NCBI RefSeq assembly: GCF_041146795.1
Contig: NC_135180.1
Coordinates: forward strand, 39,926,794 to 39,990,793
Origin: Maylandia zebra
Lineage: Eukaryota; Chordata; Actinopteri; Cichliformes; Cichlidae
DNA: 64,000 nucleotides
Direction of reading: 5' to 3'
How positions within the stretch are numbered: position 1 is the stretch's first letter; each line of letters opens with the position of its first letter. The position numbers and the translations under genes are program-made. Below, piece after piece: positions 39,934-50,982 of the stretch. The notes beneath the pieces were generated by a model, which saw only the letters and a program-made list of their open reading frames with translations, was not told where the DNA came from and made no database searches.

Positions 39934-42297
39934 TATGTGGGTGGTACATGCCAAAGATGGAGATGGATGAAGGAGCCAAGGTTTCCCAGCACAACATTGG
40001 ACTGGATCCAAATGATCAGTGTCATTCACCTCACATGTCAGTGGTTTAAAGTTGAGGCTGATCAGTGGATCTATATGGTCTTACATCCTTGGGTATGTTG
40101 CTATTGCAGCTACCATACCCTGCACCCTGCACAGGTCGCCTGTCTGTCGCAGGGCTAACACGCAGAGACAGACAACTCACATTCCCACCTATGGGTTCTT
40201 TAAATAAATAAATAAATAAATAAATAAAGGCAGATGAACAACCACTGATACCAGGCAACTATAAAATGTATATCTTGGCCCCAATGAGACTATTAACTCT
40301 TGCAGCACCGGGTGTTCGTAATTTTGGTGAATTCACACAGTTATGTAGATGTCCCCGTCCTGTTGTCTCGGGTTGCATCACGCTGCCTTGCCTGGGGTTA
40401 GCTTCTGTTTCTGGGGATGAGGGTTGAGTGTGCTCCCTTCTCAAGCTAAGCTAGGTTAGCCTTCTTGTGTGAGCTTTTCAAGTGCACTTTAAGGTTTGTG
40501 GGATTTTTTTCCTTTAGAAATGTCCCTCATAATTTGTCTCTTTCCACTACAAGACACAAGACACTTGCTTTATCCAAAACACAGTCATATTCAAAGTAAT
40601 CCCAAATTGGACTCTGGCGCTTTCTCCCGACTTTTCCTGACATGATTCTGCGCGTGGGCGGAGCAACAACACAGACGACTCGACTAACGTGCTGCCACCT
40701 GCTGGCATAATGAGACACAGCAAGAAAAAATCTGGAAACTAAACTTCATCTTCACCCAGGACACGCTCACATCAATGAAAACTAAACACATTTTGCTATA
40801 AATTCAGTTAATTTTAGTTTTATGAACACTCATTACAGTTTTAGTTAGTTTTGCTTTTTTTGTTTTTATTTTTATTTCCGTTAACGAAAATGTTTTTACA
40901 CTTCTAGTTGTCGTTATTTCGTTAGTTTTCGTTAACGATAATAACCTTGTACTATAGCATTTAATGTTCATTTTTCAAGCCATACTCTTTTGGGGAATAG
41001 TTTGTAGCCTGAAGTAATTGTAACAGCTGTTTAGAAGTCAGACAATTTTTAAGTTCATTGGACATGATTACAGTAATTTTGGTTGTGTTGTGATGTCCAA
41101 CCACTGTTTTGTTTTGTTTGTTAGTATAAGTTATTACCATGTTTTAGTTATAGAAGCAAGCCAAAACGAATCACATTTTAGGGCTCTTGGTTTTGTGCTT
41201 GTGGGTGAAAATGTTATTTTCAAGCTTTTCTCCGTCACATTTTAGTATTTGCATTCCTGTTGCCATAGTGCCTTAAGGCTCTTACGTTTGAAAAAAAAAA
41301 GAAAGAAAAAAAATGATTTTACCCGAGGAAGTCTCACCTTTTACCTTTGGGCCAGTATTCGTAGAAAATTCAGTGTTAACTTTGTCATAGGCACTAGAAT
41401 GTTGAATTCAGGATCCTGCAGATGTTTGTGAGGTACACTTTGGAAGAGATGCACTCACATGACTCATGTATAATCTGGACTGCTGTTACAACTTACAATT
41501 GTATACTGTTTTGAAAAATACACGTCATTGTTCAAAAATGTTTTAGTTGTTAGTTTGATTGGGAAAAAAAGTACAGTACATACACTGTGTGTGTGTCTAT
41601 ATATATATATAGACACACACACATATTTATAGCATAAAATTATCTTGTCAATCTAACACATGGTAGTCAAATACAATTAACATAGAAGAGCTCTTTACAT
41701 TTTACATAACCAGTTAATGTCTGATAAACAAGTAGTTTCTATAAATATTTGACATGAAAGAAAAGCATAACCCCTAATCCCATTGTTTCAGTGCAGCAAG
41801 ATCAAATATCTCAGTGAGGGAAACAGTTGTGTTGTGAGACTTAATATTTATAGAAAATGTTCTCACTATTAAATGGCAGTAAGTGAGTTCACTTTGAATC
41901 ATGTGATGGAAATTTATCAACCAATAGAACTTTATATTCATGTGATTTCAGTTTAAATGCGTAATTTTATGCAAGAATTAGCAAAAATATATTTTTATTT
42001 TGTTATCTGTTCAAAGTGTTTATGTACAGTTGTTGATGGATCATCTTTTGCTTTTACTTTGCTGTTTGTGTGTTGATCCATTCCCTCTGGAAGTTAGACA
42101 CACTGATCCCAAACCACCCGACTGTTTATCTCTGCTCAAGTGAAAAACACACATCACACAAAATAAATGTTACGTGCTGCAAGCGTCACAACAGAAAACT
42201 AAGTCACTCATATTAGTTTATTTGTTCAAGCATACTGACAAAAACAGATTTTGAATGATTTCAGCTCCAAAATAAGTTTCCTTTTAATCGACATGCA
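39934..42297. other. Intergenic, 3' side of OR3
   Basis: No gene. 40037-40084 matches 55696-55743 with one mismatch. An (AAAT)n tract lies at 40202-40229. A probable DNA-transposon end, CGTTAACGATAATAACCTTG, finishes at 40948. A 38-bp palindrome is at 41586-41623. Confidence 0.5.
41586..41623. repeat. 38-bp perfect palindrome
   Basis: TG repeats, TC, then (TA)n, and the mirror complement, centred between 41604 and 41605. It could extrude as a cruciform. Confidence 0.9.
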
Positions 42298-43290
42298 TTA
42301 ACAATAACTCTGACTTTGGTGGCTTTTGGAGAAGATATCACTGCTACAACTGAACAAACGTGTCAGTGAACCACAAAACAGCTGTTTACATGCAATGCGT
42401 ATTTTGGTCATTTTCAGCCCGTACAGTAGCGGTGTGAAGAGCGGCTGGCATGTCAGAAAGTACAATGATGATAAAATGCCAAAAACATTTGGCACACCAC
42501 TGGTGTCAAATCTGCTTTGTAATATCTGAAAACAGCAACCAAAGAAAAAGTTCGAGATGGAGGCGAGGTGAGGCGTGCAGGTGCTGACGGCTTTCTGTCG
42601 AGTCTGCTTGGAGCCAGAAAAACAGACTTTGAGGATCCTCACGTAGGTGTACAGGATTAAAACAAGAGGAATAATGACAGAGATGAAAGTGTAAATGAGT
42701 CCAAAGATGTTGTGGACTCTGGTGTCAGAGCAGGCCAGTTTAATGATGGCGTAGTTTCCACAAAAAACTTTATTGATGACGTTTCCACAGAGCTGTAGAG
42801 GAGCACTCAAAGATATAAGCACGACAATCATAATAAAAGGTAATAACCATGTCAGAGAAATCAGCGAGGTGACTGTTTTAAGTGTCATACATGATTTATA
42901 TTGAAGAGGCCAGCAGATGGCATAATATCTGTCATAAGACATGACGACAAAGTTTATAAACTCCACACAAGCATAAGTGTACACACAGAAAACCTGCAGG
43001 AAACAAAATGAAACAGAAACAGTGTGAACATCAGAGAGGATCTGAAGCAGGAGGAACGGAAACAGCCCTGTACTACCATACAGCTCATTCACAAACAGGC
43101 TGCACAGAAACATGTACATAGGTTCATGTAAGCTTCTGTTCACACAGATAACCACAATCAGCAGGAGGTTCGCACAAATGATTGCAGCATAAGACGTAAG
43201 AATAATGAGGAAATACAAGTATCTGTATGCACCAGTGTCAAAGTAGGGACTTAGAGTGAAATGTGTAATCTCTGTAGTGTTTATCATCAT
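42298..43290 (-). CDS. Odorant receptor 3 (teleost class, 7TM GPCR)
   Basis: 330 residues from an ATG-ATG pair at 43290. An N-terminal N-glycosylation site (NTT) is present. TM1 continues into CVNRSLHEPMYMFL, TM3 ends VMSYDRYYAICWPLQYK, loop 2 has LCGNVINKVFCGNY, TM6 starts KAVSTCTPHLASI and TM7 is PLFTPLLYGLK. In TM7 the common NP of NPxxY is TP, a variant seen in some receptors that may alter coupling. The frame is intact and it is presumed functional. Same orientation as the other two receptors, so all three descend from tandem duplication, now spread by transposon DNA. Confidence 0.95.
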   Translation of the reverse strand: MMINTTEITHFTLSPYFDTGAYRYLYFLIILTSYAAIICANLLLIVVICVNRSLHEPMYMFLCSLFVNELYGSTGLFPFLLLQILSDVHTVSVSFCFLQVFCVYTYACVEFINFVVMSYDRYYAICWPLQYKSCMTLKTVTSLISLTWLLPFIMIVVLISLSAPLQLCGNVINKVFCGNYAIIKLACSDTRVHNIFGLIYTFISVIIPLVLILYTYVRILKVCFSGSKQTRQKAVSTCTPHLASISNFFFGCCFQILQSRFDTSGVPNVFGILSSLYFLTCQPLFTPLLYGLKMTKIRIACKQLFCGSLTRLFSCSSDIFSKSHQSQSYC

Positions 43291-43874
43291 CCTTGAGGCT
43301 CAGAATACCTCACAGGAACTTGTTTCTTGTTCTTTTCTTGCAGGTTACCTGAAGTTCAGTTAACGTCACATAACAGGAACAGCTTGGAAACATTCTCCAA
43401 ACATACCATTCTGCTATACAATACAAAAACTGAGACACTGCACAGCACAGCCTGACTACCAGTCGCTCCCCACTGAGCTGCAACTGTGTAACCCATTCAC
43501 ATCAGTTTAAATGTGCACAAACAGCATGACCTCATTACCCATCACCCACGGGTCCATCCTTGTTTCTGAAAGTACGAAGATGAGAGACACAGCAGTAGTT
43601 AGTAGTTAGCACCATCAGCAGCAGGAGCAGCAGAAACACCTCAACAGCTACGTTTGCTTTGCCTTGCCCCACCTCACAGCAGTGATATAGTATGATGCAA
43701 TCCCATATTAGATTCTTGATGAATGTGTGTTGTTGTTATTCAGCCTGGTTCAATGTGCCCCTTTTTAACTTTGAGCACCCGCCCCTTTAAACGTCTCTGC
43801 ACGGCCCTGCCTGAGAGCAAACTGCTGCTGAAGCTGAACCATCACCTCACTGAGTGAAGAATATGCAGAAATAG
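43291..43874. other. 5' flank of OR3
   Basis: No coding signal. It presumably contains the receptor promoter. Nothing specific recognised. Confidence 0.4.
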
Positions 43875-43882
43875 ATGCACAC

Positions 43883-45548
43883 CAGAGGTGGGACCAAGTC
43901 ATTGTTTTGCAAGTCTCAAGTCTTTATCCTCAAGTCTCAAGTCAAGTCTCAAGTAATGTCAGGCAAGTCAGAGTCGAGTCTCAAGTCACTGGTGTAAAAG
44001 TCCGAGTCAAGTCACAAGTCTGAAACTTTGAATTTCAAGTCCTTTCGAGTCTTTAAAAAAAAAAAAAAAACGAAAAAATAATGTTGCAGTTATGCTAAAT
44101 GTAAATATTAGACCATGTAATTTTAAAATCTGTGTTTTTCTCAACACATGACAAAATAGTGAACTTAGAAAATATACACAAATTGTGAAATTGCACCTCT
44201 TTAAAATGCAGCTCAATTAAACCTAGCTCCAAGAATAATTTTCACCGACAGTTCTGAGATAAGCTGCATGTTATTCTTGGATGCGGTTGTAGGACCGGCT
44301 TTAAAATCGCATGACAAAAATATCATACACATTAAAAAAAACTGTATCACCAACGTAGCCTGGACAACATTTGCTAGTTAGATGAAGTCAGCTATCTCAT
44401 CTTAGCATATTTATATGCATATTTATAATCATACGGTTCTTGGAGTGAGTGCATACACTCATGAAGTTTAGTAACTTCCGGTCACTGCAACAAGCCCAGG
44501 TACAGTTTACCGACGGATGGGTGCAGGACCTTGAAATGCACCGTGTAGAACGAAAGACCATCGTACGTATCATAAGTTTACCAGTCTCACAAATCGTCGT
44601 CATAAATACACATTCCTTAACCGTTTATTAATAGGACCTTTGAGCTCAACGGTAATTAATTAGTAGTGGAAATAATTTCTGGTAGCATCACAGAAATGTA
44701 GCAGTGACAATAATATTGTATGCTGTAATCGTACTGGGCAATTAGTGATACAAAAAACCTGTTTTATCCTGTGAATAAAAGTATATGTTTTTGTCAATGT
44801 ACCATAATAACAGAAGCGAAACGCAATATTGTGTCAGGACAATTCACTATTTATGCACAATAAACAAAGGAGCATAGCGCGACAATTTCTGTTCAGCGCC
44901 AGACTTGCTTGTAACCTATATCATCAATTATGTTATGAAAATGACGCATTAACTACAACAGCAGACTGACCTTTGTGTAAATGCTTGGAGCAGACTAACC
45001 TGTGAGCTGGAGGGTTCTGGGACGTTATATTTGATCTTTGAATGGCTGCAATCCAGTCGCGTCTTTGTTACTTCGGAAACATGGCTCGAACAATTTCTCT
45101 TCAACGACATAATCCGATAACAACCGATCTCTTTACCCGTCGGCTTCCCGTGGCTGTCATGCGACCGGCTATTGCAGTTAATAATACAACAGCTTCTTGA
45201 CATTTTTGTGTTTCTTTTTATCGCTGTGTAACTGATTTCAATTGAAAGCCTGCGTGCGCTAGTACCTCTTGCCACGCGTTCCCAGAATCCTTTGCGGTTT
45301 TACCCGTGAATGACGTCACATTTTCAATCTCTATATAATATGCATGTTAAATTTTATATTTGGGGTAAAATATCAAGTCTTTTCAAGTAAACCGGTTCAA
45401 GTCCAATTCAAGTCCCAAGTCATTGGTGTAAAAGTCCAAGTCAAGTCACAAGTCTTAGAACATTTTTTCAAGTCAAGTCTAAAGTCATAAAATTAATGAC
45501 TCGAGTCTGACTCGAGTCCAAGTCATGTGACTCGAGTCCACACCTCTG
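43883..45548. mobile_element. DNA transposon with 8-bp target duplication (hAT or P type)
   Basis: The termini are CAGAGGTGGGACC... and ...GACTCGAGTCCACACCTCTG. An exact 8-bp duplication, ATGCACAC, flanks it at 43875-43882 and 45549-45556. Both ends are packed with AAGTCAAGTC/GACTCGAGTC direct repeats. The inside has a CRE-like TGACGTCA (45310), a TATA-like stretch near 45335 and one THAP-like exon. No complete transposase, so it is non-autonomous now. Confidence 0.85.
45000..45203 (-). pseudogene. THAP-like first exon in the transposon
   Basis: An ATG at 45203 begins MSRSCCIINCNSRSHDSHGK and continues through SSHVSEVTKTR to a splice donor (CAG|GTTAGT) at 45000. The C-x4-C and CNSRSHD pattern resembles the start of THAP zinc fingers found in P-element-derived and other transposases. 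The downstream THAP residues (W, C-x2-H) would be in a later exon that I cannot find. Upstream CRE and TATA-like motifs could serve as its promoter. Remnant status is likely, but the 68-codon exon is itself undamaged. Confidence 0.5.
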
Positions 45549-45556
45549 ATGCACAC

Positions 45557-46061
45557 CCATACAACTTATGGTAACCTGAGCTGCCTTGTATGAACATATG
45601 TTGAAGATGCCTCGTTCTGTTTTCTCTGAGGCTGCTGTGCCATTTGGAGCAAAGATGAATATAAAGTTTGCAGCACATCTTGTCACTGGAAATTGTTTGC
45701 ACTGTTTATATATTTATATTATTTACTGCAGGTTTTGGTGAAAACAGCTTGATGTTGTGAAAATCTGAAATCTGGAAATTAGAATTGTTGTGCCTTATTT
45801 TGTTGATGTTTTTACACATATTCCTTTTGAAAATACTAAAGTTTGTATATTTATTTATTGTCTGATAGCATTTATTTATAAAATAAATCGGACATTTCAA
45901 ACAGTGACTCACTACTTGAGTAGTCTTTTCGCCAAGTACTTTTTTACTCTTACTTGAGTAACTTTTTTGACGACTACTTTTCACTTTTACTTGAGTAATA
46001 ATATTTTAAAGTAATGCTACTCTTACTTGAGTACAATTTTTGGATACTCAACCCACCTCTG
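45557..46061. mobile_element. Right end of another fish MITE
   Basis: 45905-46061 is full of TACTTGAGTA repeats and ends CAACCCACCTCTG, the reverse complement of a CAGAGGTGGGTTG terminus. The left end was not located. 45557-45904 has no recognised feature. Confidence 0.5.
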
Positions 46062-46977
46062 GAAACAGATTGATCAGATATTGCTGTTTGAAAGGCGGCA
46101 CAGCAGAACGCCTTTCGTTCATGTACAGGTCACATACAAACACCTCAATGTGTTTGTTCTTTACAAACAAATGTGGACATTTCTCTGACCATGTGAAGGA
46201 AAAAGTGAAAGTCTTTAGAACCAATAGCCTGTTGCTACTAATGAAGCCTATGCTGATGTAGCTGGATGGGCTACTCGCCTTTCCTTTTCTCTCTCCCTCC
46301 CTCGCTCTCGGCTGTGCAACTCGGTTAACTGGGAACCCACCTGCATATTGATTGCATGGTGGCGTCAGCCCGTATAAAGCTAAGCCGGTGTTTTTCTGGA
46401 TCATTCCTCCCGTGCATTTGGCGCAAAGCAGCAGTAAATGCTGGCACACTGCGACGGACTGATCAGCAAGCGAGTAGATAATATGACAGCCACAGCGCGG
46501 CAGTTTTCTGATTTATTCCGGCGTTGTGGAGAGGGGTGCTCGAGTTATCTCCACCAGTGAGAGTAAAGCGCCTCCGGTCCTGGGGGTTTGATCGCTGCCT
46601 TCACCTCTCCGTGGCAATTCGCCCAGCCTTAATTGGAGAATCAAGACGCCTGCCTAGCCGCTGTTGTGAGGGCTCCTCCTCGGTGGAGCCTGCTGTCTTG
46701 TCCTGTTTTAGCTTGTCGTGAGACTGTTTTTATTAGGTGTGCTTACCTTTTCCTGGTTCACCTGGTTTTATTCTATTTTTATCCTGGACTGTTGCTCGTA
46801 CCCACGCTTCTGTGATCGGGCTGGAGCGATCCTCTGCCCGAGTGTCCTGCTAGGAACTTTAAATCGCCTCAGTTGCAGGTCTCAGCCTGTGGGGAGCCAG
46901 ACCGGCTTGCAATTGAGGCTTGGACAATTGCCACCAGCACGAGTTGTAGTTTGATCCGTGGGGTATAAGTCTTCCAG
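46062..46977. other. Unassigned GC-richer stretch, possibly an LTR or leader
   Basis: Contains a TATAAAGC-like box (46374) followed by a GC-rich leader and then T-rich sequence, an arrangement like an LTR or promoter. There are no clear terminal motifs. It replaces the left end of the adjoining hAT-like copy. Confidence 0.3.
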
Positions 46978-47578
46978 TACTGACCTTACTTTGAGTTTGA
47001 TTCCATAAAAAGTGACAAAAACATTAGTGTCCGCTGTGCGTGGGAAGAAAACTTCTTTTTACAGCAAAAAAACCCCTAAACTTCCAAACAAGCACCGAGT
47101 AGCTACGACGTAATGGGAAACTCACAGAGCTGCCATATCCTTCCACTGACTGCTGCGGCACACCTACACCAGGGTAAACCTCCGCCTACCCCACTCCTGC
47201 TTTACAGGTGAAAATAGAGCAACAGGACCGCTGAGTCTTTGACTTTATTTATTTTCTGCTGTGTTTTACTTGCATCTGTTTGAAAGACTGAGTGTAAACA
47301 CAAAAATATTTTATTTTATGAGCTGGAATGTGCAGAAAATAGGTTTAAATGTTAAACTAATTTCTTCCAGTCAGTGAATGTTGCAGATAATTAAATGTTT
47401 GCTTGATGCATAAAGTTAAAAGATTAAAACTAATAAAACAAAAAAAAAGAGACTTTTCCATTTGATTACATTTTGTATGATGGATTATGCAGAAAAAGTA
47501 GAATTGGGCTGAAAGATCTATCACTTTATCACCTACTCAGGTTGTAAATCGTGTTTTTAAAAAGTAACTAAGTAACTA

Positions 47579-49367
47579 CCGTATTTTCACGACCATAAGA
47601 CGCACTGTACTAAAAGGCGCAGTCTCAGTTATGTGTGCCATTACTGTATTTAACACACACATAAGGCGCACTGGATCATAGGGCGCATACAAGTACCGTA
47701 TGCGTATTTAAAAATAAAGCGGGAGCAAACCTGAATTCGGTACCTTACTCACATTTTTATTACCAGTAATCGTCATCATCAACAACACACAAGCATACAA
47801 GTGTGCGTATTTAAAAATAAAGCAGGAGCAAAACTGAGTTTGGTACTCACGTTTTTATCATCAATCAAACCCATGGAAGTCCTCATCCTCTGTGTCTGAA
47901 TTGAACAGCTGCGCTAAATCTCCATCAAACATGCCAGGTTCACTTTCTTCACCGTCAGAGTCACTTTCCGTGCCGTGCGGCTCCTCGGAAATGATGCCGG
48001 CTTTTGCGAAAGCTCGAACAACAGTGCCAGCAGACATGTTAGCCCAAGCATCTACAATCCATTGGCAAATTGTGGCGTAACTCGCCCGGCGCTGCCTTCC
48101 ACTCTTAGTGAAACTGTGGTCTCCATCGGTCATCCATCGCTCCCACGCCGCTCGCAGCCTTACTTTGAACGGGCGGTTCACACCGATGTCCAGCGGTTGG
48201 AGTTCCTTTGTCAGGCCTCCTGAATGACAGCAAGCTCACAGTTCATTTGTTTCACTAGTTTTTTTCACATCGGCTGTGAGATGGGCACGCATAGAGTCAC
48301 AGATCAACAGCGATGGTGATGCGTGGAAAAAACCACCTGGTCTCCTTACATGCACCTCCCTCAGCCACTCTTTCATCGTTTCCTCATCCATCCAGCCCTT
48401 TTCATTTGCCTTAATGATGATTCCTGCTGGAAACTTCTCTTTAGGCAAAGTCTTTCGCTTAAAAATCACCATAGGCGGCAGTTTCTGTCCATTAGCACAA
48501 CAGTAAAAGAAGACTTTTCATACCCCGTTGTGCGTATCGCTACCGTGCTGGTCCCCTTCTTCTCCACAGTGTGACTCACCGGGATGTCAAAAGTGAGCGG
48601 GACCTCGTCCATGTTAGTGATGTGGCTGGGCTGGATGTCTTTGTCGCCGATGTGTTTGCTGCAGTAGGAGCTGAAGATGGCCAGCTTTTCCTTATAATCC
48701 GCTGGAAGTTGCTGCGCTGCCGTAGTCCCGGTCCTGATGGAAAAATGGCACCGTTTCATAAAACGAAAGCACCAAGACGGACCTCCTCGGAAATGTTCAA
48801 TGTTCATCTCTTCAGCTAGTGAAACTGCTTTTAGCCGAATGGTGACCGTCGAAACGCTTCTCCCGCTCGCTCTTTGCTCGATGATCCACCGCTCGAGTCT
48901 TTCCTCCAACTCGGGCCACCTCGCCTTATGTCCGCGGAAACTCAGCTGCGTCTTCTTGACCTGCCGGAGCTTGTTTTCCAGCTTCCTCCATTTGCGAACC
49001 ATTGATTCGTTAATCTTAAATTCTCTCACTGCTGCTCGATTTCCATGTTCCTCCGCGTAGCTGATGGCCTTCAGTTTAAACTGTGCTTTGTAAGCGTGTC
49101 TCTTTGCCATTTTCAGGGTTGTTAAAACAACGATGTCTTGCATAATGCACATACCTGTTCTTTTATACAGGTATGTGCGATTGTCCCGGTATATACGATC
49201 AACGCCCACACTTCACCCTTTAACGTTCTCATGGTGTTCTCTACTACGTCCTCCTTACAACACATAGGGCGCACTGCGCTATAGGGCGCACTGCGCTATA
49301 GGGCGCGCCGCACTTTTTGAAGAAAATCTAAGACTTTTAAGTGCGCCTTATAGTTGTGAAAATACGG
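47579..49367 (-). mobile_element. pogo/Tigger-like DNA transposon
   Basis: 1789 bp with terminal inverted repeats of about 27 bp (CCGTATTTTCAC...GCGCAC, three mismatches) and a TA duplication at 47577-47578 and 49368-49369. Excision restores AAGTAACTAAGTAATT exactly as in hAT copy A. A 17-bp tandem repeat (GCGCTATAGGGCGCACT) lies near 49270-49300. Confidence 0.93.
47861..49110 (-). pseudogene. pogo-like transposase, two frameshifts
   Basis: Starts MAKRHAYKAQFKLKAISYAE with a helix-turn-helix (INESMVRKWRKL) and a CENPB-type second DNA-binding segment (WPELEERLERWIIEQR). The DDE domain is recognisable: TNMDEVPLTFD (first Asp), LLICDSMRAHL (second Asp), LQPLDIGVNRPFK (third Asp). The C-terminus is acidic (ESDSDGEESEPG, NSDTEDEDF). 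The frame breaks near 48470 (small deletion after SSFTVVL) and again near 48190-48240, so it needs two corrections to be complete. It probably cut and pasted at TA sites before it decayed. The damage is light, so the insertion is recent. Confidence 0.9.
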
Positions 49368-50044
49368 TAAGTAATTAATTACTTTTGAAAATAAGTAATC
49401 AGTAAAGTAACGGGATTACTTTTTTGGGGAAGTAATCAGTAATTAGTTACTGATTACTTTTTTCAAGTAACTTGACCAACACTGGTAGCGAGCCTGACGC
49501 TCAGTGTCCTTTTATTCTTTTAACATATTTTTCTGTGTTGTATTTCAGTGAAAGGAGGACGAGCCAGTGGCCCTGGGACCTCAGGTGGTGGGTCGTTTTC
49601 ACACTTTCTTTTGTACAGCACCGGGTGGGCTGTAGTGATTTTCTTTTTGTGTGATTTTCTTTTGGGTCCACGGCTGCTGGTGAGGCCAAGTTCCATGATT
49701 GTTTTACTTTGTCTTGTGTGTAGTCTTCAGTCATTAATGATTCAATGATATGTGCACATGAATGAACTTCATCAGCAGGTTCTGAATGGGTTAAACACAG
49801 AGCGATGAGAGTTAACAGACTCGGTAAACCAGCTCCGAAGGACTTGGCTCCATCTAGTGGACATTCTTAGAATAACTATCAGTTTCTAAAAATGGTCTTT
49901 GTATTCCAGGTTGTATTTAGCTGTCAGTTTACAGGCTGATCTGTTCTTTCATGTTGATGTATTTTGTATTTAGCTCCATCTAAAGCACAGAGAGCTCTGG
50001 TTTATATTTCTGTAATTCTAATGTCTCAGTTTTAAATGGTCTTT

Positions 50045-50461
50045 GTCTTCCATCCATCCATCTTCATCCGCTTTATCCGAGGCCGGGTCGCGGGGGCAGC
50101 AGCCTGAGCAAAGAGGCCCAGACCTCCCTCTCCCCAGCCACCTCCTCCAGCTTGTCCGGGGGAACACCAAGGCGTTCCCAGGCCAGCCGAGAGATATAAT
50201 CTCTCCAGCGTGTCCTGGGTCTGCCCCGGGGCCTCCTCCCGGTGGGACATGCCTGGAACACCTCACCCAGGAGGCGCCCAGGGGGCATCCTTGTCAGATG
50301 CCCGAACCACCTCAGCTGGCTCCTTTCGATGTGGAGCAGCAGCTGCTCTACTCTGAGCCCCTCCCGGATGGCCGAACTTCTCACCCTATCTGTAAGGGAG
50401 AGGCCAGCCACCCTTCGGAGGAAGCTCATTTCCGCCGCTTGTATCCGCGATCTCGTTCTTT
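50045..50461 (-). mobile_element. RTE/Rex3-like LINE 3' end (copy B)
   Basis: Same as the LINE end at 38575-38991, with one observed base difference. Confidence 0.88.
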
Positions 50462-50982
50462 GTCTTTGTCTTCTACGTAAAATATTTAATGATTCATTTA
50501 TGTGATGAAGAAAGATGGACACATTAAAGACGAAATAACAAACAGGAAATCTGTAGTGGAGAAGAGGAAATGTTGCCACCTGGTGGCTGTGAAAATGATT
50601 GCCTGATTATTTGTTCCAGTATGATATCATTCTGAGTATTATTCCTCCTACAGATGCTGTCTCTTTTCTCTCTCTTCTTTTTTGAGCTCTTTGATTTGTA
50701 TTGAAGGAATCTGAAGGATTTTTCAGCCTGAATTTCTTTTTGTTTGGTTTGAGTTGAGTCTTGATGTTTTTTAATAAATGCATTAACAATGAACTCCATG
50801 TTGCATTAAACTGAAGGATCATCTTCAGTTTCCAGTAAGTCAGATCAGGTAAAATCTGAAAACTTGCTATCAAGTTCTGTGTACCAGGTTTTGAGGTAGG
50901 TGGTTTTGTTGTGGTGCTCGCTATGGCTCAGGGTCTGAATGTTTGGGTCTGCCTTTTTCCAAACACAGACTCAAAATATTTA

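Larger units (their letters stand above)
46978..49484. mobile_element. hAT-like element, copy B (chimeric, split by pogo)
   Basis: 46978-47578 corresponds to 29394-29720 plus part of 37671-37880. 49368-49484 completes the right end (AACTTGACCAACACTG). The left half differs from copy A at many sites, while the right part from about 47446 is identical. This is the pattern of a recombinant element. Confidence 0.6.

Noticed and set aside
46524-46954. Plus-strand ORFs in the GC-richer stretch
   Set aside because: Short, overlapping in several frames, no domain; more likely leader or LTR-like sequence.
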